Below, in pieces: positions 35,760 through 48,095 of a stretch of 64,000 nucleotides of DNA. Below the pieces are notes generated by a model that was not told where the DNA came from, did not search any database, and saw nothing but the letters and a program-made list of their open reading frames with translations. Numbering within the stretch: the first letter of the stretch is position 1; each line of letters starts with the position of its first letter. This stretch comes from Cephalotus follicularis (Eukaryota; Streptophyta; Magnoliopsida; Oxalidales; Cephalotaceae). The stretch covers positions 95,096 through 159,095 of the forward strand of contig BDDD01005219.1 of assembly GCA_001972305.1 (NCBI GenBank). Direction: 5' to 3'. The translations under genes and the position numbers were made by a program.

Positions 35760-36455
35760 ATGGCATGAAGAGGTGGACGATCAAGGAACGTTAACCGGAA
35801 AGCTGGGCCATCTATTGCATAAGAAGGTGTACGGAATGAGCTGACTTTGGAGGAGTTAGTATGGCGAGTGATTGCACAAGTTGTTTCCCAAGTGGTAACC
35901 CACGTGTTTCGCGCAATGCAACAGCAAAAGTTGGATCATGAGCAACAAAGGAATGTGGACAATACAGCCAAAAATATCGAAGCGGAAAGGTTGGTTTTTC
36001 AGGAGGATAGACAGAAAAGAGGAAGGAAATGGACTAGGGATGCTTGTCAGGATCAGAATTTGGGACATCAAGATAGGGGCCATGGTGGAGGATCGGTTGA
36101 TGGGAATAATTCCAATTGTATTCCTATTGCACAGTGTGAGACTTGTAGGAAGTGGCATCCTGTAGGAACATGTTATAGAGCTATGGGAGCTTGTTTCAAA
36201 TGTAGTCAGATGGGTAATATCCTTAAGGATTGTTCGAATCCTTGTTCTAACAATAAAAAAGGAAATGGTAGAGATGCTAAGCAGCGGAGTGAAGAAGGCA
36301 ATGTGCTTGTGACTCATCGGATTGCAGATGCTCCAGGTATTGTTTCATTCTTTCTTGCTTTTGGTAACCGTAGGGAGTTTTCTTTGTATGTTTATGGGCC
36401 AACTCTTTCCGTGAGAGCTGAGTCTTTCCTTTGGCATTTTGAGGTGCCTTCTTAG
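35760..36455 (+). pseudogene. gag: C interior: truncated gag-like frame (right copy)
   Basis: From an ATG at 35760 the frame shows early stops. It is then open from 35847 (MEELVWRVIAQVVSQVV) for 202 codons: a helical, Gln/Glu-rich segment (QQQKLDHEQQRNVDN, ERLVFQEDRQKRGR), then CETCRKWHPVGTC and CFKCSQMGNILKDC knuckles. The second knuckle has Asn in place of the metal-binding His. After a basic stretch the frame passes without RT or integrase to FGNRREFSLYVYGP and stops at 36453-36455, 70 bases before the LTR. The capsid core is missing. The whole interior (35599-36522) is 924 bp, so this family needed proteins from another element to move. Confidence 0.8.
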
Positions 36456-36508
36456 TTTTTCGTTTCGGGTTGGGAGATGTTTTAGATTTCGGGACGAAAT
36501 CTTCTTTT

Positions 36509-36522
36509 AAGGGGGGTGGAAA
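36509..36522 (+). other. Polypurine tract of C, right copy
   Basis: AAGGGGGGTGGAAA immediately precedes the TG of the right LTR at 36523. Confidence 0.75.
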
Positions 36523-39500
36523 TGTAATACCCATTTTTCCATATTAAATTTATTTTATTTGGACCCCTTCTAATTTTATTTTTTAGTGGACCGCCTATTT
36601 GTTTTAGATATGAATTACCCAAAATTTTGGTTTGTTTGGGCTAATTTAATTTTGAATTTTGACCAATAAACATATTTTGTAAGTGGTTAAAGAAAATATT
36701 TTTATTTCAAAGCCATTTATCATTTTCTCTTTTGAAAACTAAAATATCAATTTAAAAAGGGAATTGTTGCTTTTGTTTTAAAAACCAAATTATGCAGAAA
36801 ATCAATTTAAAAAGGAAAGTTTATTCCTTTGTTATTTTTTTCCCCTTTTATGCCGCCACCCTCTCTCCCTCAATCTCCTCCTTCCCAAAATGGTTTCTCT
36901 CCCAATCTCTCACTCACTCTCTCCCGCATCAACACTCTCTCTTTACCTCTCTGCACCGCGTTTTGCCCTCTCACTTATGCACTTTGCCGAAAATATCTCC
37001 TATGCATTACTCTCTTTTACATTTTTTGTGCTCCTTCACGCGTTTTTGCCTTATATTTTGGCCACCTTCTTTCTTTCTTTTTTTCATCTCCTTCATTCGT
37101 TTCTCTCTCACCCTCTGGAGAGCTCTCCCCCCCTCTCTCTCTTGGAAGCGCCATTGTTGCAGCTCAGAGGAAAGCTTCTTGCTCTGCCGCCCACAATCCT
37201 ACATCACTTTAGGTTCAATCTATTGCTTCATTGTGGTGATCCGATTCTTTTGATTTATACTGTAAATATATGTGTTAATCTCTCTTTGTCTCCCCTATTT
37301 CGACTCTCTCTCTCTCTCTCTCTCTCTCACTCACTCTCTCTCTCTCTCTCGCTCTCTCTCTCTCTTTTTCTTGGAGCCGACCAGTCACTGCAAGTCTCAG
37401 AATCCTCTGCGTTTCTCCTTCGGTTTGGCTTCATCCAGGTTCGTTCTTTATCCTGCTTTGATATGGAACTTTGAACCGTCACTTTCCTTAAGCCACCGTT
37501 TGCATATGCCTGCATGTTCCCCCCTGTTTTTCTGTATTTCTTGTTATTTCCATCGGCATCATGTAAGGGTTGGATTGTTGGTTGTGTTGACACCGTTGTT
37601 GCCATAAATTTATCACCTGAGTTCATGCTCGGCACTAGGATCATCCCGCATGTGCGTGTGTGTTGGTTGTGTGTATGTGCTATGAAAACAGAGTATATGT
37701 TGTGCATGTGTTGTGTGTGTTTTGCATGTTGTAGGTGTTGTGTATGTGAACAGTGTGTGTCGTGCGGGTGTGTGTGTTGTGTAGGCAGAGTATTTGCATG
37801 TAATATGCGTATGTGTGCTGTGTGTGTGTTGCATGTAGTATGTGTATGTGTGCAGTGTGTGTTTTGCATGTAATATGCATATGTGTGCGTGTATGTGGTG
37901 AAGGCAGAGTAAATGTTATTTTTTTGTGCGTGCAGTGCGGTTGTGTGCAACCGTTGTGTGACCGTTTGCATGTGGTGTGTGTGCAGTGAATGAGCCGTGT
38001 CTGTTGTGAAGGCAGTGTACGTATTAAGCAAGTGTGCTGTGTGTGTGAGTTAAGTGTAGACTGTGTGTGTGTGTGTGTGTTGTGCATGCCGTGGGTGCTG
38101 GGTTAGAGTTGTGCGTATAGCATTGTGTTATGGGTTGTCAAACCAGACTTCTTCTTCAAAATACATGGAAAGCGCCGACACTCTTCCCCTTTGTTTCATC
38201 AAACCGTGGACGTCTTCCCTCAGTTGTGCATAATCTTGTTTTGTTTGTGTAAAGCGTGGACGCCATCCTGCTTTGTTTCTGTAAAGCGTCGACGCTCTGT
38301 GCTCAAAGTTTGTGTTTTTTTTAAAATGTTTAAACGTCTCCTGTGTCCTGATAAACGTTGACGCTTATGGTAGAAAGAGTCGACGCTTTCGGCTTTGTTC
38401 TAGATAAAGCGCTGACGCTTTTGCAAGGTTTTTTAATTTCTTATTTTGAATTGTTGTTTTTATATCTTTTAGATAACTGTACCAACGGAAGTGCTGCGTA
38501 GGGTTGTTTGATTTTCTCTTGAGGATAATTTTAGTGTTTAATAAGGCACGGATTCTATCGTTCTTTGGCTATCTGATTGTATTGAAACAATCCAGTTTCA
38601 CTTTTATGATTAATGTACGGGTTATTCTTTTGCTCTTGGATACCCCATTCGATTTTATTTGAATAAAGTCAATTTTACTGTTTAATGATTATGTACAGAT
38701 AACTCTTTCTTCCATACCCTCCCTTGTTGGTTTTATTAAAATGAGGGTTACTTTGCTTTAAAGAATAAAGTACGAATGTTTTTCTTTCCTTGGCTATCTT
38801 AATCAGGTTTTTGATTGAGACAATCCAATTTCACCATTATGATATTCGACCTCTCTTATGTTTTGGATTTTGATATGTTTTGGAAATAAAGTCACTGTGA
38901 TATTTTATGAGATAAATATTTCTGACTTTTCAGCTTTGATTTGTTTACGAAATGTTATGTTATTATCTCTTTTATTGTGAAAAGTAAATGAGTTAATTTC
39001 TAATTGTGAAAATGTCCAGATTTCTTCGTTTTTGGGTTTTACCCCTCGTGTCTATCGAAATTAATTTTGGTATGTTTATGTATGGGTTCTTCGTTTTGTC
39101 TTTTATGATTTGACATGTTTATATAAAATCCGTTCTATTACTTTTTGGTGTAAAATTAAATATTTCTGATTTTATAGATTGAGCATGATTTTCACATATG
39201 AAAGCATGCTAAATTTTTATGATACAAATTTTGTTATGAGCATGATTTTCGATTACGAAATTATGCAAATTTTTGAGATATGATTTGGTTTTGTGAGTAA
39301 ACCAATAATTCGAAATGATTTTTTATGAAATCATTATTTTTGCAATATTGAGAATATATTGTTTCCTACCTATGGAGGTACCATAGGCATATCGTAGGCC
39401 TGACATGCGGACATGACACTTCTGTAGCAGTGTGATTAGTCTACGGCGTCTCTCAATGTTGTGAATAAATCCCATGAGGTGGATTTATGAATCCGTTATG

Positions 39501-40437
39501 TATGATAAAGGCGTATGGCTCGACTCTAGTTATATGTTATGTGATATGTTATGGATTGTGGGAATTGATTGTGTAGTGCCGTACGCGTCATTCCGGTTGG
39601 TAAGTGGATTCTGTAGGATCCCTTGCATATATGTACGTATCTAATTCGATATTGCATCTCTCAAAATAAGACATGGATTGACAAAAAGGTTTGGAAACTG
39701 ATATACTTTGATATATATCTTTCACTTTATGCGGAATTGTGAATCTATATATATATATGATTTGACATTAGCATCTTTTGAATTGCATAAACAGGTTTAG
39801 TTATGAATTGTTCTATTTTTGAAAAGATTTGTATTGTTCCATTTCGTAAACTGTTTCATAATTTGTTTTGTTTCGTAAAATGATTTATTTTGTATTATGA
39901 AGTTTTGAATACTGTTTTGTATCGGACACTGTTCTTTTTCGTATTTGTTTTGATTCGCAACTGTTTTATTTGGTTTCGTCTCATAACTGTTATGATTTTA
40001 GGAATTGATCTATTGCGTAATCTGTTTTGTTTCGTACTGTTTTATGTTTCAATATCCGTACTGAGGTTTGCTCAGCCGCGTTTTTGTTTTTATGCGGCAG
40101 GTTATCTGGAGCTTTGGGGGTAAGTGTGATAAGAGAGAAACCTATGACTTGAGGATTTTATTGAGTTAAATTCTTTTAGTAATGCTATGTTTTTTTTTCA
40201 GGAGTATGATTTCCAGTTCTAGTTGTGTTATCAGATTATGTTTAGACCACCACATGTTAATTTGGAGACCAATTTGTTTATGAGCAGAATTTAAGTTTTG
40301 AATCTGACACTCTTTCTTTTATCAGTTTAATTGGAGACTTTATTATTGTTTTTAATGACATAGATTTAAGATATGCAGATATGTTTCGATTAGTTCAGTT
40401 TAGTGTGACATCCTGATTCCGAATCGGGGGTGTTACA
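36523..40437 (+). mobile_element. C-family LTR, right copy, uninterrupted
   Basis: A 3,915 bp LTR running from TGTAATACCC to GGGGGTGTTACA. It supplies the uninterrupted reference for the site where A entered the left LTR (GAACCGTCACTTTCC at 37473-37487). It contains a CT microsatellite (about 37302-37370), the TG-rich stretch (37650-38085), the GCGTCGACGC array and short TA runs near 39748. Open frames in the TG region are low-complexity translations only. Confidence 0.92.
38170..38420. repeat. GCGTCGACGC palindrome array, C right LTR
   Basis: Cores at 38174, 38256, 38288, 38357, 38379 and 38411, with spacings 82, 32, 69, 22 and 32 bp, the same layout as the left LTR. Confidence 0.85.
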
Positions 40438-41281
40438 GCAACACACTGTCGTCACCGGAGCTCCGGCCAGATTCCGACGAACACTTCAAAACTCCGGCCA
40501 CACCATAAACAGGCCCCAAATTGTCCAAACTATGTAATTCTGCCAAAGAACCACCATGACTCACTGTGGAATTGCACAGTCACAGCTGGCAGTGAGTCTG
40601 ACTCACTAAGTTGACTCACCGGACATCCACAATTCTGACCACTTCACAAAAGTGTGACAAAACAGTCGGCTTAAGGCGTCTCCACCCGTAACTCGCCAAG
40701 TCTCAGCGCGGTTTCAGTTCGTGGAAGCTCTGACCAGTTGGTCTAGCTCTGATCACACCACATCTAGCCTCCAAAACTTCTGATCAACCTACTGGTGACC
40801 GTAACTCGCCGTGACTCGGTGCCAAACGCCGTGTCACAGGCGACAACAAGCTAGAACTACTGAGTTGACTCACTCAACTAACTCCCGTCGATTCTGGCCA
40901 AACAACGCCTTGACCGACACCAAAATGGGCGTAGCTGGTCCTCGGGATGAAAACCAACTCCTCTCGCGACGCTATCGGTGGCAGGAAACGGCTGACAGTG
41001 GCAAGGCTTCGAGCGACAGAGAAAAGAAAACAAAAGAGAAGAAGAGGGGAAGGAGGTTACCGGCGGCTGGAGGACCTGCGCGCGCCATCTCCTTGTCTGG
41101 TGTCTTCTTCCAGCGTCGTCTTCTCCCAGCGCTCTCTCTGCCACTCTCTCTCTCTCTCGCGCTCTCTCCCATTCTCACTCTCTTGTCTCTCTTTTCTTCT
41201 TCATACGGGCGTTTTATGCGCCCGTGTGTTTTCTTTTCTTTTTTTTGTACATATATATATATATATATCCGGGGCATTACA
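40438..41281 (-). mobile_element. Fragment of an F-family LTR (first ~844 bp in sense)
   Basis: On the minus strand it starts TGTAATGCCCCGG and resembles 52808-53800 in order: the ACGGGCGCAT motif, a GA-rich stretch, repeated GTGAGTCAACTC-type motifs and the AATCTGGCCGG block. The outer end ATTACA at 41281 is followed by GCGTC. Its inner end abuts the C LTR at 40437, so C probably inserted into this LTR and the remainder lies left of the window. Confidence 0.75.
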
Positions 41282-41899
41282 GCGTCGCCGCTTTCAATGT
41301 GACAGGTACAGAATTTTAAAATCTTGGTATGTAATATTAGTGGTACTAGATTTTCATTGATTTAGTAGGAGTTATACGGAGAAATGCCACATTTGGTTCG
41401 ATTAGCCATCGAAAATTAGAATTGTTAAGTTTTTCCATTCAATTTTATATTAGATTTTATTTTGGATGTGATATGCATGATGGAAGGCTATGGTACTTGA
41501 CCTAGATTTTTGTTTCTTTCGTGGATGTTTAATTTGATTTATTATTTTATTAGGTTTGTAATTTGGTGGTCTGCGAGCACCTTAATTTCTTGTTTTTGAT
41601 TCCTCTCTAGGATATATTCTTTTCTTTAAAATTTAAATGTAAATTTTATTATAAAGCTTTGTAAGCAAAAGGAGGAGAATCGATGGAGAGGAAGACAAAG
41701 AAAGTTGCAAGACCAAGATGAAGGCCATGGATGCATGGTATTCTTTGTAATAAAGTAGAATTAAATGGTTCACCTAGGAGACCTGGTGATCACATTGGCT
41801 CGTGTGAATCACTATAGAACTGTCCGTAGCCTAACCATGTTTTATGTTGTACTTCGGATGCATGTGTTGGACAATTGGTCCAATATTGTCATTGCATGT
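41282..41899. other. Unassigned AT-rich sequence between LTRs
   Basis: I see no conserved coding frame. The first bases, GCGTCGCCGCTTT, look like one palindrome unit of the GCGTCGACGC type that the F fragment interrupted. The rest is AT-rich and probably remains of an older retroelement. It ends with CATGT (41895-41899), also present after the N LTR. Confidence 0.5.
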
Positions 41900-43066
41900 T
41901 GTTGGAGTAGGGGTGTCCCTGCATGCCACGATGTGGTATTCAGCCTGTACAAACACTTTCTATTTATATGATCTGTATTCACTTTATGTTTATGTGCATA
42001 TTTAATTTACCAATGGCAAACCATACTATATGCATTATCCCAAACCATCTTAAATGGATCGGATGATCACCATGTCATTCGAGTACACATATAGTGCCAT
42101 GTCGCAAAAGGGTTGGATCTCATGCCTGAGAGGTTATGAGAATGAGATCCTTACTCCCTTCTGACAAAACATTCCAAGTCATAGGTTCACTTTTTGGGCA
42201 ATAGATGAACTGTAAAGACTTGTCGTATTATGCTTGCTCCCGGGTTTAGTGGAGGATGGATCATCTCGTTGCCATTTGGGTTTACCCTAAAGCTGATGCG
42301 GGGAGCATGCAAGGAGCATGTCACTTAACAGACCCACCATAGGAAACCTATTTGGAAAGTCTTACCTATGTCAATAGGATTCCTATAGTATCGGTAGTGT
42401 ATAGTTTATGGTGAGTAGTAGACCATTCGTGGAGCTACATTTTGTCCTTAGACCTGAGCGATTGGCATGCATTGTGTTGCAACTGCTTGACTTTGATTTC
42501 TGTCTTCCCCAGCACTAGCCACGTGCTGGCAAAAGGGTTGTCTTTGGGTCTTGTGAAAACTTCATTGAGATGTATGGGCGAGTTCGCAATAAGGAATCAT
42601 CACACCCGTAAGAGGGTGATCGGCTCTATATTATTTATGTCCGTTGTAGACTTCAAATTCCTGGCCAGGTATAGGCAGACTGGAATAGGGTTTTCCGGGT
42701 TAGTCTGCCGATAGTCTCAGTGCATACATGAATTTATAGTTATCGCGGCTTTACCTGGGGGTGACATTATTCAAAACCCTAGGTCGCGGTCGGAGCTAAG
42801 TATGACGTAGGATATATGAAACATATGCCATTGACTGGATAAAGTACTGGTTTACCGCATAATGACTTATAGACATGGGTGATACCATGGATCAGAGGGG
42901 TGGGGACTATTACAGTGGTCGTACCAGAACTCCGGGATGTTCTGGGAAACTTATAGTCGTACCGGGGTCCAACCGGGCTTTCGAGTCCGTACTGTTGTTG
43001 GATCATGTTGACATGTGTGGGGCACATGTCATTGAGTAAGAGGATAGAAACCAGGAGGTGCTACTT

Positions 43067-45197
43067 CGTAACGCCCCCGACCCGAGCCCACCAATAGCTC
43101 AAAGCGAACCTCGAGGATCGGTCGCATTACGTTGGGTATGAAACGTTACAACCTTTGGTACTCTTCTCTAACAGTACATTACATCATAAATTTCATGTCT
43201 TGCAACATAATACATAATCTTAAATTCATACTTTACACATAATCATCTTATATAAAGATGTCATAACCATATCGTTGGTCTACATATACACAAGATCATC
43301 CTTCTACATAAACATATAATACAGCGGAAAAACTTTGTTCTTATTACATATCAAAACATTTATGCAACATCATTGCATAGCCTTTCTGTCACAAAAAATC
43401 CTTCTTAAGAGCTTCCTCTAATATCTTAATCTCCATTCATTCATTTCCTGAAAACATTTTATTTGAAAACAACATTGAAAGGAGTGAGCTCAAAATAGCC
43501 CAGTAACGTGCTTTTATAGTAAACACATTTCATCATAACATTTTTCTAGTCAAAACAAATAACTAGAACATTTCGTAAAACATATCACTTTTCTAATTAC
43601 AAGCTCGTAACTAGCACATTTCATAAACATAGAAGTCATGAAAACCTTAATGAACCCATTACACCGCTTCACCGGGGCATTGTGCACTCCCCGACTACTA
43701 TCCTCACATCACATGCATGTCCGTGAGCATCTCGCTCCATTAACATAGAGCATCTCGCTCCATTCCCCTTGGATCGCAATCCAAGGGTGGTTCATTCATC
43801 ATTTACTTCTAGTGATCAGCTAAAAGCATTCATAAAAATCATTTCAGATCATTTCTTTCACAATTCATAAACCTTTTCTCCTCATTTGAGTAATTGATTC
43901 AAACGAGTTCATAAAAACAGTTTTGCATAGCTTTGCTAAAACTAATAATTCATATAGAAATAAGCATTTTTAGATAAAACTTAAAACATAAACATTAAAG
44001 TAGACTTCTTTAAGAATTCATAAAGCTCAAGATCATGACAATTGGTTGAGAATTGAACCCGTTATGAATTTTTTAAAGTGGCTGGTTCCATATGAAAATA
44101 GGGCATGAGCAGTAAAATGAAACATCAATTCTCATCAAGAATTCGATAGAATTCCAAGATACATAAAACATAAAAGTTAAGGAGGACATATTAAGGTTTT
44201 CAAAACATCCAACCATTTAATTTTTCACCAAGAAAGGAGCAAGATATGATTTAAAGAAGTTGCTACATAATCCAGGAATAAAATAGTACCCAAAGAGCAA
44301 TTTAAAACATTGATTTTCATCAAGAAATCGATAGAATATTAAAACATCCAAAGCCTAAAATTTAAATAGGACATCCTAAAGTTTTCAGAACATTCAACCA
44401 TTCAAAAATTCATCAAGAATTGAGCAAGATATGAATAAAACAATCTACTGTAAAATTGGAAGCAAAAAAGATGATACTTTGTAGAAAATGGGTATAGAAT
44501 TTCCTTACATTGCTTTAAAATTTCTTTCTCTTTTGTCCTCCCACGAATTCTCCACTTCACTCTTAGTACGAGCACTTTCTTTCTCAACCAAAATGACTGA
44601 GTTCAACCCTCTTTGCCATTAAATAGAAGGATTACTTGGGAGGCAAGTCTTCTCCCCCTCTCACATGACTCAACTCCCTTTCTTGGCAGTCCATGTGCTC
44701 AAATTCAACCAATCCAAGTGATTACACCTGTTAGATCACCTGATAACATCTCATATCATCCTCCCCTGGCCTGCCACGTGTCCAAAATTAAAGATTGTTA
44801 CTCACAAAATGCCAAAAAGTCAGATTTTGCATTTTGTCGGTAGCTCAAAGCGTCGACGTTTTCTCCCTAAGCGTCGCCGGTCACGGGCTTGACCTGAGTT
44901 CTCCACTTCTATCCTAACTAAAGCGCTGACGTTTTCTTACAAAGCATCGTTGCTTTAAGTCTTCGTCCAGGTCAACTGACACACTTGACTTTAACGCGTC
45001 GACGTTTTCAATTAGAGCGTCGTCCGTTGCCCAAAGCGTCGACTCTCTTAATAAAATCGTCGGCGCTTTAGACATCTTTGTCAACTCTTAACCCTTTAGA
45101 TTGACGCTTTCAACATGACATTCATCCAATTGCCAATTTACACAATAGCAATCATTTTCCATAATTAATATCTTACATGGAAATTTGGGTCATTACA
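43067..45197 (-). mobile_element. Solo LTR G (F-related)
   Basis: A 2,131 bp LTR starts CGTAACGCCCCCGACCC (first T apparently mutated) and ends GGGTCATTACA. It is flanked by a perfect TACTT duplication (43062-43066 and 45198-45202). No interior or second LTR is present, so it is a solo LTR left by LTR-LTR recombination. In sense it contains TTGGATTGCGATCCAAGG and the GGGGAGTGCACAATGCCCCG block, both also in F (54790-54905), which shows the two LTRs are related. Confidence 0.88.
44845..45072. repeat. GCGTCGACG palindrome array, G solo LTR
   Basis: Cores at 44852, 44873, 44925, 44946, 44998, 45019, 45038 and 45059. They form pairs with spacings of 21, 21, 21, 19 and 21 bp, the pairs themselves being 52 bp apart. 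Arms are AAAGC on the left and GTTTT or GCTTT on the right. Confidence 0.85.
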
Positions 45198-46447
45198 TAC
45201 TTGGCCCTATGAATATTTATTTTGCTAGACTTTATTCATTTCTAAGGAAGTGAAATCGAGCTACACCATAAATAGGTCATTCCGGGCCGAGGGGTATTTT
45301 GGTCATTTGTGAAAATTGACTTTTCATGGAGATGGAGACCAATTGGGCTGAACCCTAGCTTTGTGATGCTAGGGTATGGCCGGCGCAATTGGAGGCTTAG
45401 TCATATTAGTGTGACTAACTAGTTACTTTAATGTAACTAAGTTAACTTGGTTGATTTTCATGGTTGACTTGGTCAAAGTCTTGCACATGAAACCAAGCCA
45501 TTCCGTGGCTTAGAATCAACCTCATGGCCTGCCATAGGGTGGAGAGTAAGTCTTGGTGTGTGTTGTCATGTTCTAAGTGGATTAGAACTCATGTATGTGA
45601 AGATATTTCTTGCACACTACAAGTTGCACACGACAACACATGTTAAAAAAAAAAGACTAAGCGCACTTTATCTCTTTGGTTCTCTCTTGCACTCTCTCCT
45701 GTTGGTATCTCCCTCTCTTCTTCTCTTCGTCTTCTCTACTGTGTTAAAGAAGAAAGCACCACCATGGATGCTAAAAACTTCATTGTTCAATAAGATAAAA
45801 GCTTAAATACCTTCCTCTTACCATACCATAGCAATTGTAGGTGGAGATTTGCATAAAAACTCTTCCTCCAATTGTGTAGTTTTTATAGAAACTTGGAACC
45901 TGCAAAAGTAGCTTCACAATACTTCTTTGTCGTGCTAAGGGGAGCAACAAATGTGAAGGAGAAAGTCTTGGAGCTCAAGGAAAGGAATTCACATTTTTGA
46001 AGGAGTAAAAACTTGAGGTATTTTCTTACTTCCTTCTTCTTTACATCCTATATAGATGTGGTTGTGAGTTGTTCATAGAGCTTTGCCAAGCTCTAGATGA
46101 TTTGTTTTTATACAGGTTGTGTGTTCTTGCTAGGGTTATGCCGAACCCTAGCTCTCCTTTACGGTGAGACATTGGTTAGGAATGGTTTAGGGTATGGTGT
46201 CCATTACCCTATCCATTCACCATGTTGGCCGTTTTTGGGGTTGGAAAACCCTAGGCCAACCGAACCCTCACATGCTTGGTTCGGCCATATGGTTTTTCTA
46301 ATGACCAATTAGTCATCCTAGGGCCAACTTGGGACATTTCTTGGAAATGGTTATGGGTGGCCTTATGACGGGAAAAGATTTTTAAAATTATACACTACCC
46401 TAGTTGCCGGAAACTTTTTTCTTCCTCTGCGTTCCCAGGTTCCAACA

Positions 46448-47141
46448 CATGTAAGATGTAAATAATTGGATTTGGCTATGATAACCAATGAATTAATTAA
46501 TTTATCAGCTTAATTAAAATGTGAGACCTAAAATCCCTCCAAGGATGAAATAATAAGTCTTAACGCCATGGACACTAAGAGTGACCCGACGTGGCCTTCC
46601 ATAGTTCTCGTTGAGTGGAATTGACAGGTTGTGGGTGGTTAGCTAAAGCTAAGGTCCGCGATCTGTTTAGTGTCATGTCAACATCAGTATTAGATACTGC
46701 AAGGAAATCACAATGTTTTTCACTTGGACACGTAAACGTGTGTGTATCAAAACATGTGTATTACTTTGAGGATTGTGGGTGTAGACTTATACTAGCTCTA
46801 ATGGTTTGTCATGCTAATGCTGAGACCATAGTGAGCTGGTACGCCGAATCTATGATTGGATATTACACAAGCATGCGTAAATTGGCAGGTGATCCTACCT
46901 ATCTTGGGTGTTATGGTTTGTCATGCTAAAGCTGAGGCCATAATATGCTGAGGTGGATTCTAGTCCCCACTAGGAGATTAGATCTCCCTAATTCGACATG
47001 GAGGTGTGGGATACGATTAGAATAGTGGGAGGAACCATAAGCACTAAAGACCAAGTGTTATGGTAGCAACATGGAAAATGGAAAATAGAGTATTATCTAA
47101 TAATCTCTATTATTTCTAGGTTATATATACTTTGCTAGAAA
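46448..47141 (+). other. Untranslated leader of copia H
   Basis: About 690 bases before the H start codon show no conserved coding frame. A motif ATGGTTTGTCATGCTAA with GCTGAG.CCATA downstream occurs twice (46800 and 46912), a short imperfect direct repeat. I cannot identify a clear primer binding site; the bases after the N LTR (CATGTAAGATG) only vaguely resemble one. Confidence 0.45.
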
Positions 47142-48095
47142 ATGTCTGTCAGCGCTGCAATTGCCAGAATCTTAGAGACTAATAAGTTGGATGGGCCAAA
47201 TTTCCTTGATTGGCAGCGCAACTTGCTCTTGGTTCTGAAATCATTGAAGTTGTCTCATGTGATGACGGAATCACCTCCCATACTTGGTGACGATCAATCT
47301 TTTGACACTCAGGCCACTGTTGCTAAGTGGCTTGATGATGACGAGCAGGCTCAGTGCCTCCCTATATCTTGCATGGTGTCGGAGCTACAGCGATAGCATG
47401 AGCATATGGAGAGCCTTGGTGCTATACTTCTATGTCTCAAGGAGTTGTATGGCGCGCGGTCTAGGACTTCTAGGTTCAACCTCTCTCACTTGCTTTTCAG
47501 TACAAAGATGGTGGAGGGAACTTCGGTCCATGAAAAAGGATTGAAGATAATAGATCTGATTGAGCAGTTGGCTCAATTGGATTTGACTATGGATAACGAT
47601 TTCTACATAGATCTCATTTTGTCATCCCTCCCTCGATCATTTTCGTAGTTTATATTGAACTTCCACATGAACAAGGTGGACTGTTCTTTGCCTGAGCTGG
47701 TTGGTATGCTCAGGACTGCAGAGGCGGATCTTGACATTGGTAAGTCAAAATCTGTCATTATGTTTCTTCCTTCTTCAAAGATTGCCCAGAATAAGGGTGG
47801 CTCTAAAAGGAAACGCCAGGCCAAGAAGAAGAAGAATAACATAAAGAAGGAAAATCCACAAGGAATGGTTGGGGGTATAATCAATGCTAAGCTCAAACAA
47901 CTTATGGATGAAAAGCTTGTTTCCATTATGGGAAACAAGGACATTCGAAAAAGGATTGCAAGGAATTTCTTTGCTTCCACTGCTGGTGCCTCAGGTTTAG
48001 GTACTTACATGATTGAGCTTCATGTAGCTTATAATATTAGTTCTACTTGGGTGTTAGACACTGGTTATGGTACTAATATTTGCAATTCTTGGTAG
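47142..48095 (+). pseudogene. gag-pol: H gag and protease (Ty1/copia), decayed
   Basis: The start MSVSAAIARILETNKLDGPNF is the typical opening of copia Gag, the UBN2-type domain that forms the particle. The frame continues through two TAG stops (47394-47396 and 47646-47648) with IIDLIEQLAQLDLTMDND, LILSSLPRSFS and MNKVDCSLPELVGML. Around 47915 a small indel moves the zinc knuckle to another frame, where it reads CFHYGKQGHSKKDC: the second Cys is Tyr. The frame returns for the protease active site WVLDTGYGTNIC and meets TAG at 48093-48095. Three of the stops are one C to T step from a Gln codon. The protein cannot be made. Confidence 0.82.

Larger units (their letters stand above)
41900..46447 (+). 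mobile_element. Copia-type LTR N, interrupted by solo LTR G
   Basis: It starts TGTTGGAGTAGGGGTG and is alignable, though diverged, with the start of the H 3' LTR at 52595: shared GCCAC, GTAC, GTGCA, CATATA and AAAGG.TTGG blocks over about 200 bp. It ends GGTTCCAACA at 46447. Without G it is about 2.4 kb. CATGT occurs on both sides (41895-41899 and 46448-46452), which would make it a solo LTR. Alternatively it is the 5' LTR of H, since the H leader follows directly; the high divergence from the H 3' LTR argues against that. Confidence 0.65.

Noticed and set aside
40811..41360. Overlapping 137-163 codon frames on the plus strand (and 53132-53388 on the related LTR)
   Set aside because: They cover the GA/CT-rich start of F-family LTRs. 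The two related LTRs do not conserve a reading frame.
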